Source: Haemonchus contortus (taxonomy: Eukaryota > Nematoda > Chromadorea > Rhabditida > Trichostrongylidae). Taken from it: 64,000 nt of DNA. This document shows positions 11,414 through 24,340 of the stretch, one piece after another. The DNA is taken from NCBI GenBank assembly GCA_000469685.2, contig LS997565.1, positions 47,110,810 to 47,174,809 of the forward strand, written 5' to 3'. Within the stretch, counting starts at the first letter, position 1; the number at the start of each line of letters is the position of its first letter. The notes under the pieces were generated by a model, which was given only the letters and a program-made list of their open reading frames with translations, did no database searches and was not told the origin of the DNA. Both the position numbers and the translations under genes were made by a program.

Positions 11414-14400
11414 TAAAACCTCTGGAGCGATAGCAACCTGTCAATTGCGACCCCGAGGAGCCAAGTAACTGAAAGGAATACGCCACAATTAGGAATAAGT
11501 TGCCATTACACACAGTCTGCTTGTTTCATTAAGTGATCAGGAATTCTAAAAGGAGAAGGTTGAAGAAAAAGATTCCAAGAAACTTGGTCACTTGAAATAA
11601 AAGCATTGCTATCCAGGCCAGAAGACCTGAGTCCACTTTTTCCATCGAAATCAGCTTAGGTGATTTGAGGATTTTAAAATAACTACAATACTCACCCCGA
11701 ATGTTCGAAAAAAACCGAAAAAACGCGTTTCCGCGTTTTTTCGTTTTTTCTCTGTAACGAGGTTGATTCACAACTTTTTTATTTAGTGTGCTATATAGTT
11801 GAACTCAACTTCTCGAGCTCTATACCATGGTTTATCTAAAATTTTGAAAGTTTGATTTTGAGGTCCCCCATCCATCAAAATTCCTAAGGGTACATCATCA
11901 GCAGCGACGCATGCTATAATTATAACCAGAGGACATTCTCTTCTATTAAAAGTAGTTTGTGAAACATGGAGTGGCTAATATTTTACGGCACCATGTGAAG
12001 TTAAGACCATGTCATTCTTCAGGTCGTCCTGATCACTTTGATACCAGTTCTTTCCAAAATGGATGAATTTGGCTATAGGCCAAATTTAAACGACAGAGGC
12101 TTTTCAAAACAAAGAATAGCTGAAATTGGTTGATTTCTATTCTCAGAAAATGTGTGCCTATTCTCCAGAAAGATTACTTTCCCATAACAGACAAATTAGT
12201 ACTTTGAGTTAAAAAGAAAGGGTTATATAATCATTTACATCCATTGCGCGCCATGCTTTTTCAAGAAGTATAGGTTTTCTTGCTTTTTCGGTAAAATTTC
12301 CGATGATCAGGGAGGAGCTACGCACTGTTTCGGAAGTATTCATACTAAACTCTTTGTAATGATCACTGACTGTAAAAATTCGTGACATATCTAAACCCTA
12401 AGGCTATATATAGGCTCCCGATATCGCCCCAAAGCAGAGTAGACAAAATTTTGGTTTTTGCATTCAAAGTAAGCATCCTGAAACCTACATAGTTAGAATC
12501 CATTTTTAAGAAGCTACTCTGTCATATGAAAATTGATCCACAAACTACACTTCGAATTCGCACCTTTAGCACCGCTTTTCTACACCTCCTATTCTCTCGG
12601 CCGCCCTATTGGCTCTCCAGCCCAGCTAGCCAGTAAAGGGTATAGTCCCACGACCTCTGCGGCTCTTGCGGTGATTTCCTAGGGAGTTTCTTCGCACCTC
12701 GACAATAGCCTACCTATTGATGGTGCCGCAGTCGTAAACTGTTTTACAATCCACACATTCAAATGTAGCCGCTACTTTGACTTACTGATGAACTTGAAAA
12801 CAACGCAAATATTCAGAATTATACGAATTACACAGGGAGTACTTCAAAAAATGAGTAATATCGGGAAAAACGAAACATCTGAGCAGGACAGCCAATAGGG
12901 TGGCTGAAGAATGGTAAGGGTAGAAAAGCAGTGCTAAAGGTGCAAGTTCGAAGTGAACTTTGTGGATTGATTTTCATATGACTGAGTAGCTTTTTAGAAA
13001 TGGATTCCATCCATGTCGGTTTCAGGATGCTTACTTTCAATGCAAAAATCTAAATTTTGTCTTCTCTGCTTTGGGGCGATATCGGGAGCCTATATATAGC
13101 CTTAGGGTTTAGATATGTCACGAATTTTTACAGTCAGTGATCATTAACAAAGAGTTTAGTATGAATACTTCCGAAACAGTGCGTAGCTCCTCCCTAATCA
13201 TCGGAAATTCTACTTAAAAAAAAGCAAGAAAACCTATGCTATTTGAAAAAAAAACATGGCGCGCACCGGATTTTAAACTATATCACCTTTTCTTTTTGAC
13301 TCAAAGTACTAATTTATCTGTTATGGGAAAGTAATCTTTCTGGAGAATAGGCACACATTTTCTGAGAACAGAAATCAACCAATTTTAGCTATTCTTTGTT
13401 TTGAAAAGCCTCTGTCGTTTAAATTTGGCCTATAGCCAAATTCATCCATTTTGGAAAGAACTGGTATCGAAGTTATCAGAACGATCTGAGAGATGCCGTG
13501 ATCTGATTTTCACCTAATGCCGCGAAATATTCGCTTTTCCACGTTTCACAGACTACTTTTAATAGAAGAGAGTGTCGTCTGGGTATATTTATAGCTGCTA
13601 ATGACGTACCCCTAGGAACTCTGATGGATGGGCGACCTCAAAATCGAACTTTTAGAAATTTTAGATAGACCTTGGTATAGAGCTCGAGGAGTTGAGTTCA
13701 ACCATATAGCACACTGTATAAAAAGTTGTGAATCCACCTAGTTACAGAGAAAAAAACGAAAAAAGGCAAAAACGCGCTTTTCCCGTGTTTTTTTGAACAT
13801 TTAAGGTGGGTACTGTAGGTATCTCTATACGACCATATTAATCCTAAAAGAGAAACTATCCAAAGCTGTACGTTCATCGTCACGAGCTAAAAAGTTAGCT
13901 CAGCTAATTATGATAACATGGCTGGGTTGCTGAGTGAAATTGTAGCCCTATTGAGTTTATGATCAATCATTCATCAGCCGACTACGTCGCTCTCAATTTC
14001 GGAAGGTGTTTCGATTTGGTCTTGGAGCTTTGTTTTTCCCGGAAATTCTCTTACGTGATGAAAAAAATCTTGTTTGCCCAGCTAGCTCTAGAATCGCAAA
14101 AGCCTCAAAACGGATTATTCCAGCCAGTTTCCTTATGAAATGAAGTTTTAAATCTGAGGAATTGTTGCGATGCCATCAAAAATGGTAAAAAATGATGCAG
14201 CCAATCTAAAAAGTATTGAAGAAGTAAAAGCAAGAAATTCTAAAACTGACATATGGTAAGAGATTGCCATTACATTTTGACCGCACGGTTGCTTGATATC
14301 ACCGACGGAAATCAGTGCAATAATAATGTTGCATATGCTTCGCAAATCTCTAAACGAAGGTGATTTCGAGAGCAGAAGTAGAAGACCAATTGGTGAAAGA

Positions 14401-14605
14401 GATCTACAAAACCCAACCCGGTTAAGGAATTAAATGATTTCGACTTGACTAGTTCATCAAAATGAATAGATGAGCTCAAGCACATTGGCAATGCTCACCT
14501 TGATTGTTTTGTGACCACCACTACGAGGAAGTTTCCAATTATACCAACAGTGGCAATAAAAACATGCAACACTCGATAAATGAGTGGCATTGTGGTGACG
14601 ATCAT
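11414..14605 (-). pseudogene. Pseudogene B: truncated srsx receptor (exons 1-3 only)
   Basis: Three exons match genes D-F in length and phase: exon 1 14499-14605 (107 nt, TM1 with VGIIGNFLVVVV), exon 2 14251-14349 (99 nt, [16 protein letters not shown]), exon 3 11414-11545 (132 nt, ending [11 protein letters not shown]). Exon 3 has an in-frame TAA where gene D has a CAT codon, just after the conserved cysteine (ADCV). Exons 4-7 are not found before the end of convergent gene A. The exon 3 donor is GC (TA|GCAAGT) as in gene A. An acceptor-like TTTTTTATAG ends at 14621, 15 nt above the ATG. Exons 1-3 are closest to gene D, so it looks like a partial duplicate of that lineage. Intron 2 is filled by a 2.1-kb fold-back repeat. 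Confidence 0.85.
11685..13822. mobile_element. Large fold-back (inverted-repeat) element
   Basis: Two arms of roughly 930 bp (11685-12618 and about 12880-13822) are inverted copies of each other. Matching landmarks include GGCTATAGGCCAAATTTAAA against its complement near 13420-13440, a GGGGCGATATCGGGAGCC block near 13073, and mirrored GTTTTTTCG-type ends. The ~260-bp centre is unrelated. No transposase frame is visible in arms or centre. It sits in intron 2 of pseudogene B. Confidence 0.85.
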
Positions 14606-14621
14606 AGTGGCTGTTAAGTTC

Positions 14622-15339
14622 TATAAAAAACACATGTAAAAATTGCAGATAAAGTTTAAGCAGTTGCATAGAATAAACTCTTCGGCTAACGCAAAACGTT
14701 TTATAAATTTAGGTTTGGAACAACCTCTAACTTACAAAAAATGTCCACTGAAATTCAAATTATCAATGTAGTCATCATAATGATTGAGGGCGTGAGAAAT
14801 AATCCTTACTATATATAATCTACAAGTTGATGTGGTTGTATGTTTGCATGCATGTACATATGTTTGTCTGTCTGTAGTGCAATCCGTTATTACCTGAGGA
14901 ACACGTTTATAAGTCGCTGGAAGATCGGGATGGGTTGAGCCTGGGACGAGATCAATGCAGTGCACATGAGCACTGCGGAGCTCCGCCCTCCGCGGGCGGG
15001 GCGACTGCCGGAATGGGCAGTGGCAAAAGTCAAATATTTCATCTTGTCTTCGAAATAGTGGAAACTTGGGAAAAAAATGAACAGGGTGAGCTCAACAAAC
15101 CAGACGTAGTAGACCAACCGCTGTGGGCCGGGCGCCATCGCGGTAGTTTTCAGATGCATCCGCAACTCGATTCACCGCAGGTGTGGAGAAGTTTCATTAT
15201 TGTTATGTTTATTAACCGAGTGCCCATCAGCATTGAGATATAGCCGGCAGAATCAGAATCACAGCGCGAATTTATGGTTCATTATCCATCTTGCAAAACT
15301 CTCCGCCCTCTCCGCCAAAACAAGCACAGCTATTCTTCG
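14622..15339. other. Intergenic, no gene recognised
   Basis: The stretch 14975-15015 is GC-rich with a small self-complementary block (GGAGCTCCGCCCTCCGCGGGCGGGGCG). Open frames exist on both strands through it, which is expected from its composition. I assign no product. Confidence 0.4.
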
Positions 15340-16450
15340 AGGAATTCAGTGCCCAAGTAGTTTGACACGATGATTTCCTTGTTACAGAAGCCCTCAAAAA
15401 CGGTCACGTATCGGATAAGAAGGCCATTCCAAGGAAATCTGCTTTGTAATTGCACAATCATAGAGCTGTCTTAGCTCACGTGAACACTCGTGCTACTCTG
15501 GCATGTTGGTTTGCATTATAGCTCATGTTGTACGTATGCCAAGTGGACGGATGCCTTACTCTTCAATCGTCTTTGCTAGAGAAACTTTTTTCTATAAAAA
15601 TCCCTCCTCCTTCTCTTCAGAATCTAGCCTTCCATTATCTCAAGAAGTTTAGCGCAAGAGATCTTCCACATTCACTCTGGAGTAAGAGAAGGTCCCCGAA
15701 TGCCTGGAATTCCTCTCATTCGAGCAGAAAAAACTTAGCTAGCCTACCATCGGAGTGTAAGCCAGTATACCGCGTAGCTACTTCTCATTGGATTGGGAAC
15801 TGATCAGATGGCAGATAGTGGTTTGACATGCTTTTCAGTGAAATTGATGAATTAATAAATGCAATTCAACTTGAACTCTTCTCATAGAATTGTGCATAAA
15901 GCTTTGCCGTTTTGAGAGCGCTTTGAAAAAGCGACTACTTTGAAAAAATAAATAAACTGAGGCTAACTCTAACCAGTAGGAGAGCTAACAAAGTGAAATA
16001 CTCTCGGGGTTATCAAGTAACGGTGTGAGGTGCTTGTACCTACCACAGAGTACAGGCGCGATTGTATGTAGTACTCCATTCGTGATGAAAGTGTAATAGT
16101 TATCTTTCAAGCTTCATGAGATATATTTGTGTTACTACGAATGGATATGTCATAGAAATGTTAAGCACGACATCATTTCGCTGACCATATTTCTTGGCTT
16201 CAGAGTTAGTAAATTCTCCGTGCTGACTTTTGAGAGATTTTGCTCGCTGTTAGCATTTTCGTTACCATCAGCCACCCCAACACCAGGTGGCATCGCATCC
16301 TTTTGCAATACTTTCGGTCTATGAAGGCTATCCTTGAAATAAAGAGAGAGTCAATCATGAAGTACAATATTTCATTTTTTTGCCATTTTTTCTGCAAATT
16401 TGTCACTATCAATGGCAGCACACAGTTCATGTTAAGGAGAAGCTAGGCAT
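15340..16450 (-). pseudogene. Degenerate coding relic, copy 1 (paralog of 38480-39700)
   Basis: The DNA aligns in order with 38480-39700: shared blocks include ATGCCAAG.GGTGGACGGAT-like sequence, GTACTTGTACCTA-like sequence, and TTTCTTGGCTT. On the minus strand both copies give broken, hydrophobic, colinear peptides. This copy has, for example, SEAKKYGQRNDVVLNISMTY and YIQSRLYSVVGTSTS. Several frameshifts and stops break it. The peptides look like a membrane protein, possibly another nematode chemoreceptor class, but I cannot name the family. Confidence 0.45.
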
Positions 16451-19043
16451 CGCAAAGCTTCGTCTCAATCATATTGTCTGCATTCCAGGCCCTATAAAAA
16501 TAAGATATGCTACGTTCAGAAAATTCTGCAAAAACTCTACTCAATTTAAAAAAAATTGATTCCACATCTCCAAAGAGCTGCTGGTTGTTTACGCAAATCT
16601 TTCTGGTTTCCTGAGGTCTAAATAGGGAAGCTCTGAGGCCTCCGCGAAAGTACTGCACAAAAGATAAACCGCTCGCTTTCAGTAGCCCAGAGAACTGGAC
16701 GTGTCGGGTTCAATTCCTTTCTCAACTTCAGTTTTTCCTACATATATACCGAGCTTGTTCAAGAAGTATGAACGATTCGCATATTCCACTTTGAGACATG
16801 TTTTCATTAGACGTGGCTACCGGCGGAGGTACAACCGTGCGGAACGTAAAAAAGAAATTATGAAGAGTGCAATCTGCTTTATGACGTAAATGTCGGATTG
16901 TTCGGATTGTACGGGCTTCAATTTCCAGTCCCATTACCTATCTATGAAACTTCTACGTCACAAGCAACTGGTACAATCACAGCTACGGCAATACAAATTG
17001 TTGCCGAGATCATGAAAAATGTGGTCGACAATGATTACGTTGTAATGACAACCAATGTACTACCAGGAAAGCTGGAGTTTTGAGAAAAAGTATGAACAGA
17101 GGAACAGAAACACTGTAGCAGATATGGATCGAAAGTGCTTTTTCACATACTGACTGAAGCGACAACCTAGATCAGCCAACTTCTCGAGGATTGCCTGTTG
17201 ACGATTTTGAACGACACTTGTAAATTTTCAATCAATCCAGGAATCGCTTGGAGCAAGATCTTTGTTTCCCTCTTTGAAACGGTTTGATTTTTTCGAGCTC
17301 TTTTTCACCACAATTCAAATGTCTTGCTCTGTCAATTGTTATATTGCAGGTGATTTGTGATGCGAATGGTTCTTCAGTGGTGCCGAATTATGTGAAAACG
17401 TTCCAAATGGAAATGAACCAGTTTCCTTTGAAAGAGAATGCGAGCATGGATTCAAGCCCAATCTTGACCCAACGCTTTGCGTGTAATTTAAGAATAGTGT
17501 TAAGAGATGAAAGTGTCAGAAATGTGATCGAAAACTGATTTATAGGGTTAACAGAGAAAATAAACCATTCAAATGGGTGCGAAAAGAAAATCAAAGTGTT
17601 TCTCTAGCACTCATGATCCATATCCTTGCAGACTGATCTGCAAACTGACTGACTTCTATATCGACGTCTAAAACACTGATTTAGGAGAATGCAAATACTT
17701 GGAAGAATTCTAGCAGTCTACTTCAACAGACCTTGAACTTGCTTTCGAAATTGATTTACTCTGAACTGTGAAAAGAACTCCGTTTCCGCCTCTGAAGGAG
17801 CGAGATTCAGCCGATAGGAAACTTGATAGTGCTAAAGTAGAATTTTGAACTAAAGGTGTTATGATGAATTCCAGCAACACGGTATTCATCAACACGAGTA
17901 CAAGATTATCGTGGTAACATGCGCAAAGGTGGTGTAGTGCCTAGTTACGCTCTATCATTTCGATGGTTCGGGAACGGCTAGGTCTTCTATTCAATTAGTG
18001 GTAGAGATTCTATCCCTCATGAAGTCATCGTAAAACATTATCTATTCGGATTCTCTAGAAGCTCTTCTACTACTTGAAAAAAGACACTTGAAAAAAAATC
18101 AACAGACTTTTTCGGCGATAGAACTCATCGAAAAGTAACATCGTAACATTTGATGAGCCATCTGATATCGAGAGAACCTGACTGCACAACATATAGTAGA
18201 CTTCAAGGGTATGCAATCAGCCGACTTGAGGCTGAGAGTGATGCACCTCTCTGCTTATTGCGGTACTTCACGTGTGTCGAATGAAGTTCAACTTCTCAAC
18301 ATCCAATATCCTGGTCGACAATTCGCTGTTGTCTGCCCTCAAGTCGGAGTGAAATATCAAATCAGGATTCGTGGAAAGCCGGCACCCGAATCACAATGGT
18401 ATTAAACTTAGCTTGGTTTTTCATAAATCAAAAACCAGTTTTGAATTTCATAAATCAACATCAAAATCCCTCTGTCAAACGATGAAGCGTAGAAGACGAT
18501 CAATGGGCTCGGCGGCACCTTGCTTTTGGCGAGACCAGCACGAAAAACTTTCTGGCCAAAAAAGTTCGGTGAGCCTTTGTTGTAGGGATGATAGACGTAA
18601 TCCTGGCGAATATCTAGCCAGCATTAGGCTATAGATACCAAAGTGCTCCAAAAAGCCAACAGGATTCTGAATGGAAAACTAATTTCATGGGATGAGCGCG
18701 TTCAAAGAAGGAAATTATGGCGTCAGTCATCCTACATCCTCTTATGCTCTATCACCAAATTTAGAGATTACTGAATAGGCTCGAGTAGAAGAACGGGTAC
18801 AAATTGTCATACTAGTACTCCGCATAAGGTGGTAACAAAGAACCAGCTTTTCTCTTCACCTGTATCATCCTTGGTCCTTTCTCGAGATAGGTAAGCAACG
18901 TCCCCAATCGTTCCCGTAGAAAACCAGTGTAGTCCGTTGAACCCTCTTCGGACGGAAGATACGGGGCATACTACTATTTTCGTTCAGAACTGGAGAAGTA
19001 TGATCATCGACATGGCGATGACGCTCATGCCGTTCTGCGGGAT
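16451..19043. other. Intergenic, one exon-like segment
   Basis: Mostly unassigned AT-rich sequence. A weak tRNA-like SINE head may lie at 17928-17980 (GGTGGTGTAGTG followed by GATGGTTCGGG). See 18191-18408 for the only coding-like stretch. Confidence 0.4.
18191..18408 (+). other. Candidate isolated exon or gene relic
   Basis: After ATATAGTAG acceptor-like sequence an open frame of about 70 codons runs to TAA. It has a balanced, protein-like composition (LRLRVMHLSAYCG, then VVCPQVGVKYQIRIRG) suggestive of an extracellular beta-sandwich segment. No matching upstream or downstream exon was found, and I do not recognise the family. It could be a dead exon left by duplication. Confidence 0.25.
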
Positions 19044-19932
19044 CCAGTCAGTAATAGCCCTGGTTGAGAGGCCATCACAAGATTGCTCTTTTTCCCTCTC
19101 GGTACAATCAATGTATTCAAGGTAGGAGCAAAGAAAGCGACATAAACAATTTATTTGACTCTGTAAAGAGTTATGGGCTCAGAGCAAGTCTGACACTAGT
19201 TTGCACTGCTTCAAAACCACACTGTAGTTTCTGTAGTAGCCGCACTCATAAACTTCACCTTTGCAGTCGAAGCTGTCCTAAAAATGAATATTATTAGGTA
19301 ACTCTTGATCAACATGTGTATAAAAAAATGTTCACCTGTGGCCTACTCAATGATATGCCGTTTTAATTAGGCAGCGACAGCTTGACATTATTATATTTAT
19401 TTGTGATACAGTATCATGTATGATACTGTACCACAAATAAATCACAACATCGTCCAGTCAGTAACCAACCTAGTTAGGCGGCCATCACAAGATCGCTCCT
19501 TTGAGCTCTTGGTACAATCGATGTACTCGAAGTAGGAGCAAAGAAAGAGACATCAACAATTTCGTTGACTCAGTAAAGAGTTATGGGCTCACAGCAAGTC
19601 TGACAGTGGTTTGCACTGCTTCAGATTGGCAGTTGAGTTCCGCTCGAGTTTGTAGAAGCCGCATTCATCACCTTCACCTTTGTCGTCGGAGCTGTAGATA
19701 CTAGCATAAGTCGAACATCCGTCCTAAAAGTTAATATTATTAGGTGACTCTCGATCAACAATTTTGTAGAACAATGTTCATTCATTCAATGATACTTACT
19801 CATTCTTCTGTCTACTTAATGATATGCTCTTTTGATTGGGCAGCGACAGCTGGACGTTGTTGGACGTTAGTTTATTTGTAATACAGTATCACTTATGATA
19901 CTGTACCACGAATAAATCACAATATCGTCCGT
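19044..19932. repeat. Tandem duplication of a ~0.41-0.48-kb unit
   Basis: Unit 1 (19044-19453) and unit 2 (19454-19932) share CCAGTCAGTA, GCCATCACAAGAT, GTAGGAGCAAAGAAAG, AAGAGTTATGGGCTCA and further blocks at a 410-bp offset that widens through small insertions. Each unit ends in a near-palindrome (TGATACAGTATCA/TGATACTGTACCA) followed by AATAAATCACAA. No transposase is present. Confidence 0.85.
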
Positions 19933-21612
19933 TGAATTTAAGATCATGCTTCATCTATTTGCCACACTATCCCTGATGCTCATCGAGTACATTATATGAA
20001 GGACTATACATTAGATAGACCAAACAGTGAGCGGTTGACGGCACAAATTCCAAATTGTCGTAATATTCAATTGAATTTGAACAAAAACAATACTGGATCG
20101 TACGTAAGAGTATAGAGCATATGTGCAATTCTTGTTCAAATAGCACGTCTTCAAGCAATCGTGTAGGGAGTTAGGATCGGTCAGTGTTATGTAGCCAAGA
20201 TTATGCGCACTGCTCGGCAGACATTTTTGAGTGAAGGTGCAGGAACGCGATGGATAGACCTGAAACGAATCCCTACACGCACCTTAACATTCCTGCAATC
20301 ACTGAGGCCTCCGATTTCTCTTGAATGACTAATACAAAATGAAATCAATGCTCATAAATATTCGAAAAATCTACTTGAATTTTGATTTTGTTTTATAATG
20401 TTAGTATTTTGTTTGACCGCTCCAAAGTTTCACCTAGACATCATTAGCCGCATCAGATAAAAAAGTTTTTTTCATGGTAGCCCGATAAATATTCCAAGCC
20501 TTTAAGTGAAATAAAAGGCCTGTATTGGGGATTTGATTCGCTATGTCAATGGAGCAATGGAGCACGTTCGAGTCCCTTCCAAAGCTGAAAACGTTGTCAC
20601 AGCTCATCACCTTCATCACTATCTGGTAGCCATTGATGTTACAGTCCTGATCTGATTGTGGCCACTAAGGCAATGCCTGTCAGAAATATGTAGAGTGGCT
20701 ACTGCTTGTTATCTATAATTTCCAGCTGATTGCCGAAAACAGGGGCAGTAAGAATTAACGGTAAGTGTAAAAGGCAGAACAAGCAATGGAAGATACCTGC
20801 AAGATAAAAACGACCATTGCAAGCATTTTGCTTGGCCCCATCTTAACGAGAAGGCTCGCTCCTGAAATGTCAATTCTTTCGATGGCAATGCCCAAACATA
20901 AAAACGATACTGACAAAAATATGAATTTACTGGGAATAATCGGATGGCATTATAGTCAAACTGGGCAAATTCGATTAGCTCGAAGTAGAGTTCACTTTTG
21001 GTTCTGGGTACTGCTATTTGAAGAACCAACGACGTTTACATAAGGTGCACATAGTTTACAAAGAAAGTTTTAATTCCGTTATGTGGCTGATTTGGGCTTT
21101 TGATGAAAATGCTTACTGATAGGCTGAACCACCTGGCATGAATATGAGCTCTAGGCAAGAGATCTCCTATATGGACACGGGAAGCACAGCTTTTCTCAGC
21201 ACTTTCATTTGAAGGGTTTGATGTGGGGAACTTCGACTAACCTCCCTCCCGAAGACTGGGAAGATGACAGATGACTTACCCGCTCAAAGATTGGGAAGAT
21301 GGCGAATGACTTACGACACTAGGGAGCTTTTAGTAAATGGTTTTCTATTCATCTCCATGTACGTGAACTCATCACCACAGCGACGCTCTGAAAGGTAATG
21401 GCAATAACACTACATGGATGTTCCATGAGCAGTTGTTGAGCCGCCAGCGTGGAGGAAGAGAATCCGCTAAAATTACTAGAAGAGAAAGCTTACTCTATGA
21501 AATGTTATTGCTAACTAAGTGAAACACAGCGAAGGAAATTGGCAGCTGGACGAGTTCTCTCTTGCTGATCCTCACGATGAGTGCAGCTAAATGGGTTCTT
21601 TTGCGAACTATA
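19933..21612. other. Intergenic, no gene recognised
   Basis: Short frames only. A B-box-like CGTTCGAGTCCC at 20568-20579 may be the remnant of a tRNA-derived SINE. A short near-repeat (GAAGACTGGGAAGATG and AAGATTGGGAAGATG) occurs near 21251-21302. Confidence 0.4.
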
Positions 21613-22868
21613 CGAGGGTTGCCTTTTATATTTTGAGATTTGGCAACACTAGTGTAGCCGTCCAGCAACTGACACCACTTTCGTAAAGTTTGACTATTTT
21701 GAGGTTACGATGCGAAATTTGGGCGCGATTTGTGTAGTTTACACTAGGTTATAAGATTTTGTTTAGGCCAAGTTATGGGGTTGAATCGTGAGCATTTTCG
21801 CGCTATGATTTTCTACAACTTTCGACGTGGACTAGCTCAACAGCAATGCATGGATGAACATCGTTCAATTTTTGGTGATGAAGCTCCACCCAGGGCCAGT
21901 GTTCATCGATGGTACAGTGAGTTCACACGAGGTCGTAGTTCGCTCAAGACGAATTTCGTGGAGGTCGTCCAAAATCAGTTGTCGTTCCGGAAACGATTGA
22001 TACCGTGCACAAACTAATATTGCAAACAGTCATGTGACCTATCGTGAGATTGGGACAACCTTAGGCATTAGTGGGACCAGCATACATTCAATATTGCATG
22101 AACATTTGACTGTAAAAAATTGTTTTTGAAAATTTGTCAATCCCCCAAAAAAGGGGCTCGTGTCGATTGGTCGAAAGAGATGCTCGAAAAATACGATCGC
22201 GGTGCCTCGAAACACGTCTATGGCATCGAAACAGATGATAGATCATGAATTCATGCGTATGAGCCCGGAAGGAAACAGCAGTCAACCGTATGGGTATTAC
22301 AAGATGAGCCAAATCTAACAAAAGCTCTCCGCGCACCAAGCACTTCCGAGCTATTGATCTCCTGTTTTTTCTGGAAAAATTGGACATGTCGCAACCGTAC
22401 CACTAGAATAAGCAGAGCAGTCAATTCTGAGTTGTATACCACCACTTTTTTGCTAGTTGACTTCCAAAAAATCAGGAAAACCAACTGCTGAAGACGGATC
22501 ACTCTGCACCACGACAATGCGAGCTCCCACACATCGGCTCACACAACTTCATTTTTGAGCACTCAAAACAACGATTTGATAGGGCATCAGTCATGTAGTC
22601 CCCGGGTGACTTCTACTCATCATCTCATCGTGAAAAATAAAATGAGAGGTCAACGTTTCTCGACACTTGAAGAAGCCGTTGATGCGTTCAGAGTCCATGT
22701 TTTGGAGTTACCTACATCAGAGTGGCAAAAGTGCTTCGAAAAGTGGTTCGAGCCCATGCAAAAGTGTATAGATCTTAATGTGGAGAATTTTGAAAGGCAA
22801 TAAAGCGATTTCCAATAAATGATATTTGTTTCTGTTCCCAAATCTCAAAATATAAAAGGCAGCCTACG
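21613..22868 (+). mobile_element. mariner element M1 (dead)
   Basis: The 1256-bp element is bounded by TA and by inverted termini that share TGCCTTTTATATTTTGAG. The transposase region spans 21775-22803. Its start (MGLNREHFRAMIFYNF, then IFGDEAPPRASVHRWY) is the N-terminal helix-turn-helix of a mariner DD34D transposase, and its end (KCIDLNVENFERQ) is the family C terminus. Frameshifts break the frame after about 60 codons and at several later sites, so it is inactive. It is unlike M2-M4 in its ends and represents a separate mariner lineage. Confidence 0.9.
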
Positions 22869-22972
22869 TAGTTCTACTTTGGGGGTGTTACACCTACGCT
22901 GATTTTTCAGTGCAAAATTCGATGTTAAAATTCGCAAGTCGTAAAACTTCACGTTATCTAGTGAATACCTTA

Positions 22973-23310
22973 CATTTATGGTTCGCCCTCTTAATCGTGG
23001 TTCTCAGGTCTCAACCGTTGCAGATTGTCATACCGTAATTCGGAGAAAGCCCGACCGCAATCCAATCAACCATAAACTAAGCTATTGGAAAAAATGGTCA
23101 ATATTTGGAAAGATACACGAAATTGTATTGCTTTTCACAATTTGCACAGATTTGTGTAAAGGCAGTGTTGCTAGCTCTCCCGCCATGACCATGTTTTGTA
23201 AACCGACACGATGCATAGTAAACAACTTACATGAATTCATCATGTATCAATATGAGCTGCGGTTTCTGAAGTTCAATTATTTCGTTACCATATTTATGGC
23301 GCATCCCGTG
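22973..23310. mobile_element. Deleted derivative of the 3788-4994 transposon
   Basis: The right end (TTACCATATTTATGGCGCATCCCGTG, with ATGAATTCATCATGTATCAATATGA inside) closely follows the right end of the 1.2-kb element. The left end is a decayed form of the same terminus and is also TA-flanked. About 870 bp of interior are missing, giving a MITE-like unit of 338 bp. Confidence 0.6.
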
Positions 23311-24340
23311 TAACCATGCATGACGTTTTCGCGCATCTTTCAAATCAACTTTCCCACCTTTGGTACCCGTATTACTGCTCATGGGGCCAGGTCGCTCACG
23401 AGCGATAACGCAGTCGATACAAAAGCGGAAACTCAGCCTCGGCCCCTAGAGCAGTTTAGCAATGGGTCCTCATTTAAATGAGTAGTTGTGATGCATTGTA
23501 ACTCCTTCGCTACCCAACCTACGTGACTCTTTTCCTTGTCCAAGGTCCACCATCTGAAATGTGTCGGACTGAGTATCTGTGGGTTCAGGTAGGGTTAGAT
23601 CGCGAGAAGAAAGATGAAGTTGTAAGATTTTGCGTCTGTTGCTTTCGTTTTCACCTTTACGTCACTGCAAGAACAATGTGCACATCTGATTTTCCGTTCA
23701 TGCTTCGCGCTTACACCATCTAGAAGTTCAGATCCAGTACGGGGCATCCAACACACTTAGTTTCTTCTCAAGAGCCGTGAATTTTTTATATCTTCTTTTC
23801 CATACAGCTCGAGATGACATTAGACCGAAAGGGTTGAACATATGTATAGGCTCACCGCTACAGAATTTCTTGTAGGTAGAAAACTTCGATTTTAGATGGG
23901 CAGCCTTGCGCCTGGATGTCGATCATTCCCCTTAAGACGCGCCATGCCCATGGCTCCAATTCAAAGCTGCTAATCACAATTGAATGTTTATTTGGCATAT
24001 ACTAGGGTATGCAGAAACTATTATTCAATATGATGCATGAGTTCAAAAATGGAAGAGATATTCCATAAAATTAACTCCAATAAACATGAATCGGTTTGGC
24101 ATACGTCGTGCATTGCACCACTATTCGAAAATGAGAGTGCAATTCAATAACTAATGTTCACCTTTTCAGTCTAGCTCTATATTTATATTATAAGATGAGT
24201 TGACAGGAATGAATAACTCAACTACCGATTACACTAATCAGGAGAGGACAGTCGTGTCGAAGGTTTAACCCGAAGCTTGATCCTTCAGGTATTCATGAGG
24301 AAGCGGAGCTGCTGCCACAGCACAGCGATATCCTCAGCCA
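23311..24340. other. Intergenic, no gene recognised
   Basis: No frame here resembles a known protein, and no repeat recognised elsewhere in the window occurs. Confidence 0.4.

Noticed and set aside
14890..15243. Overlapping 91- and 102-codon ORFs on opposite strands
   Set aside because: They arise from a GC-rich patch; no motif, no splice context and no paralog in the window.
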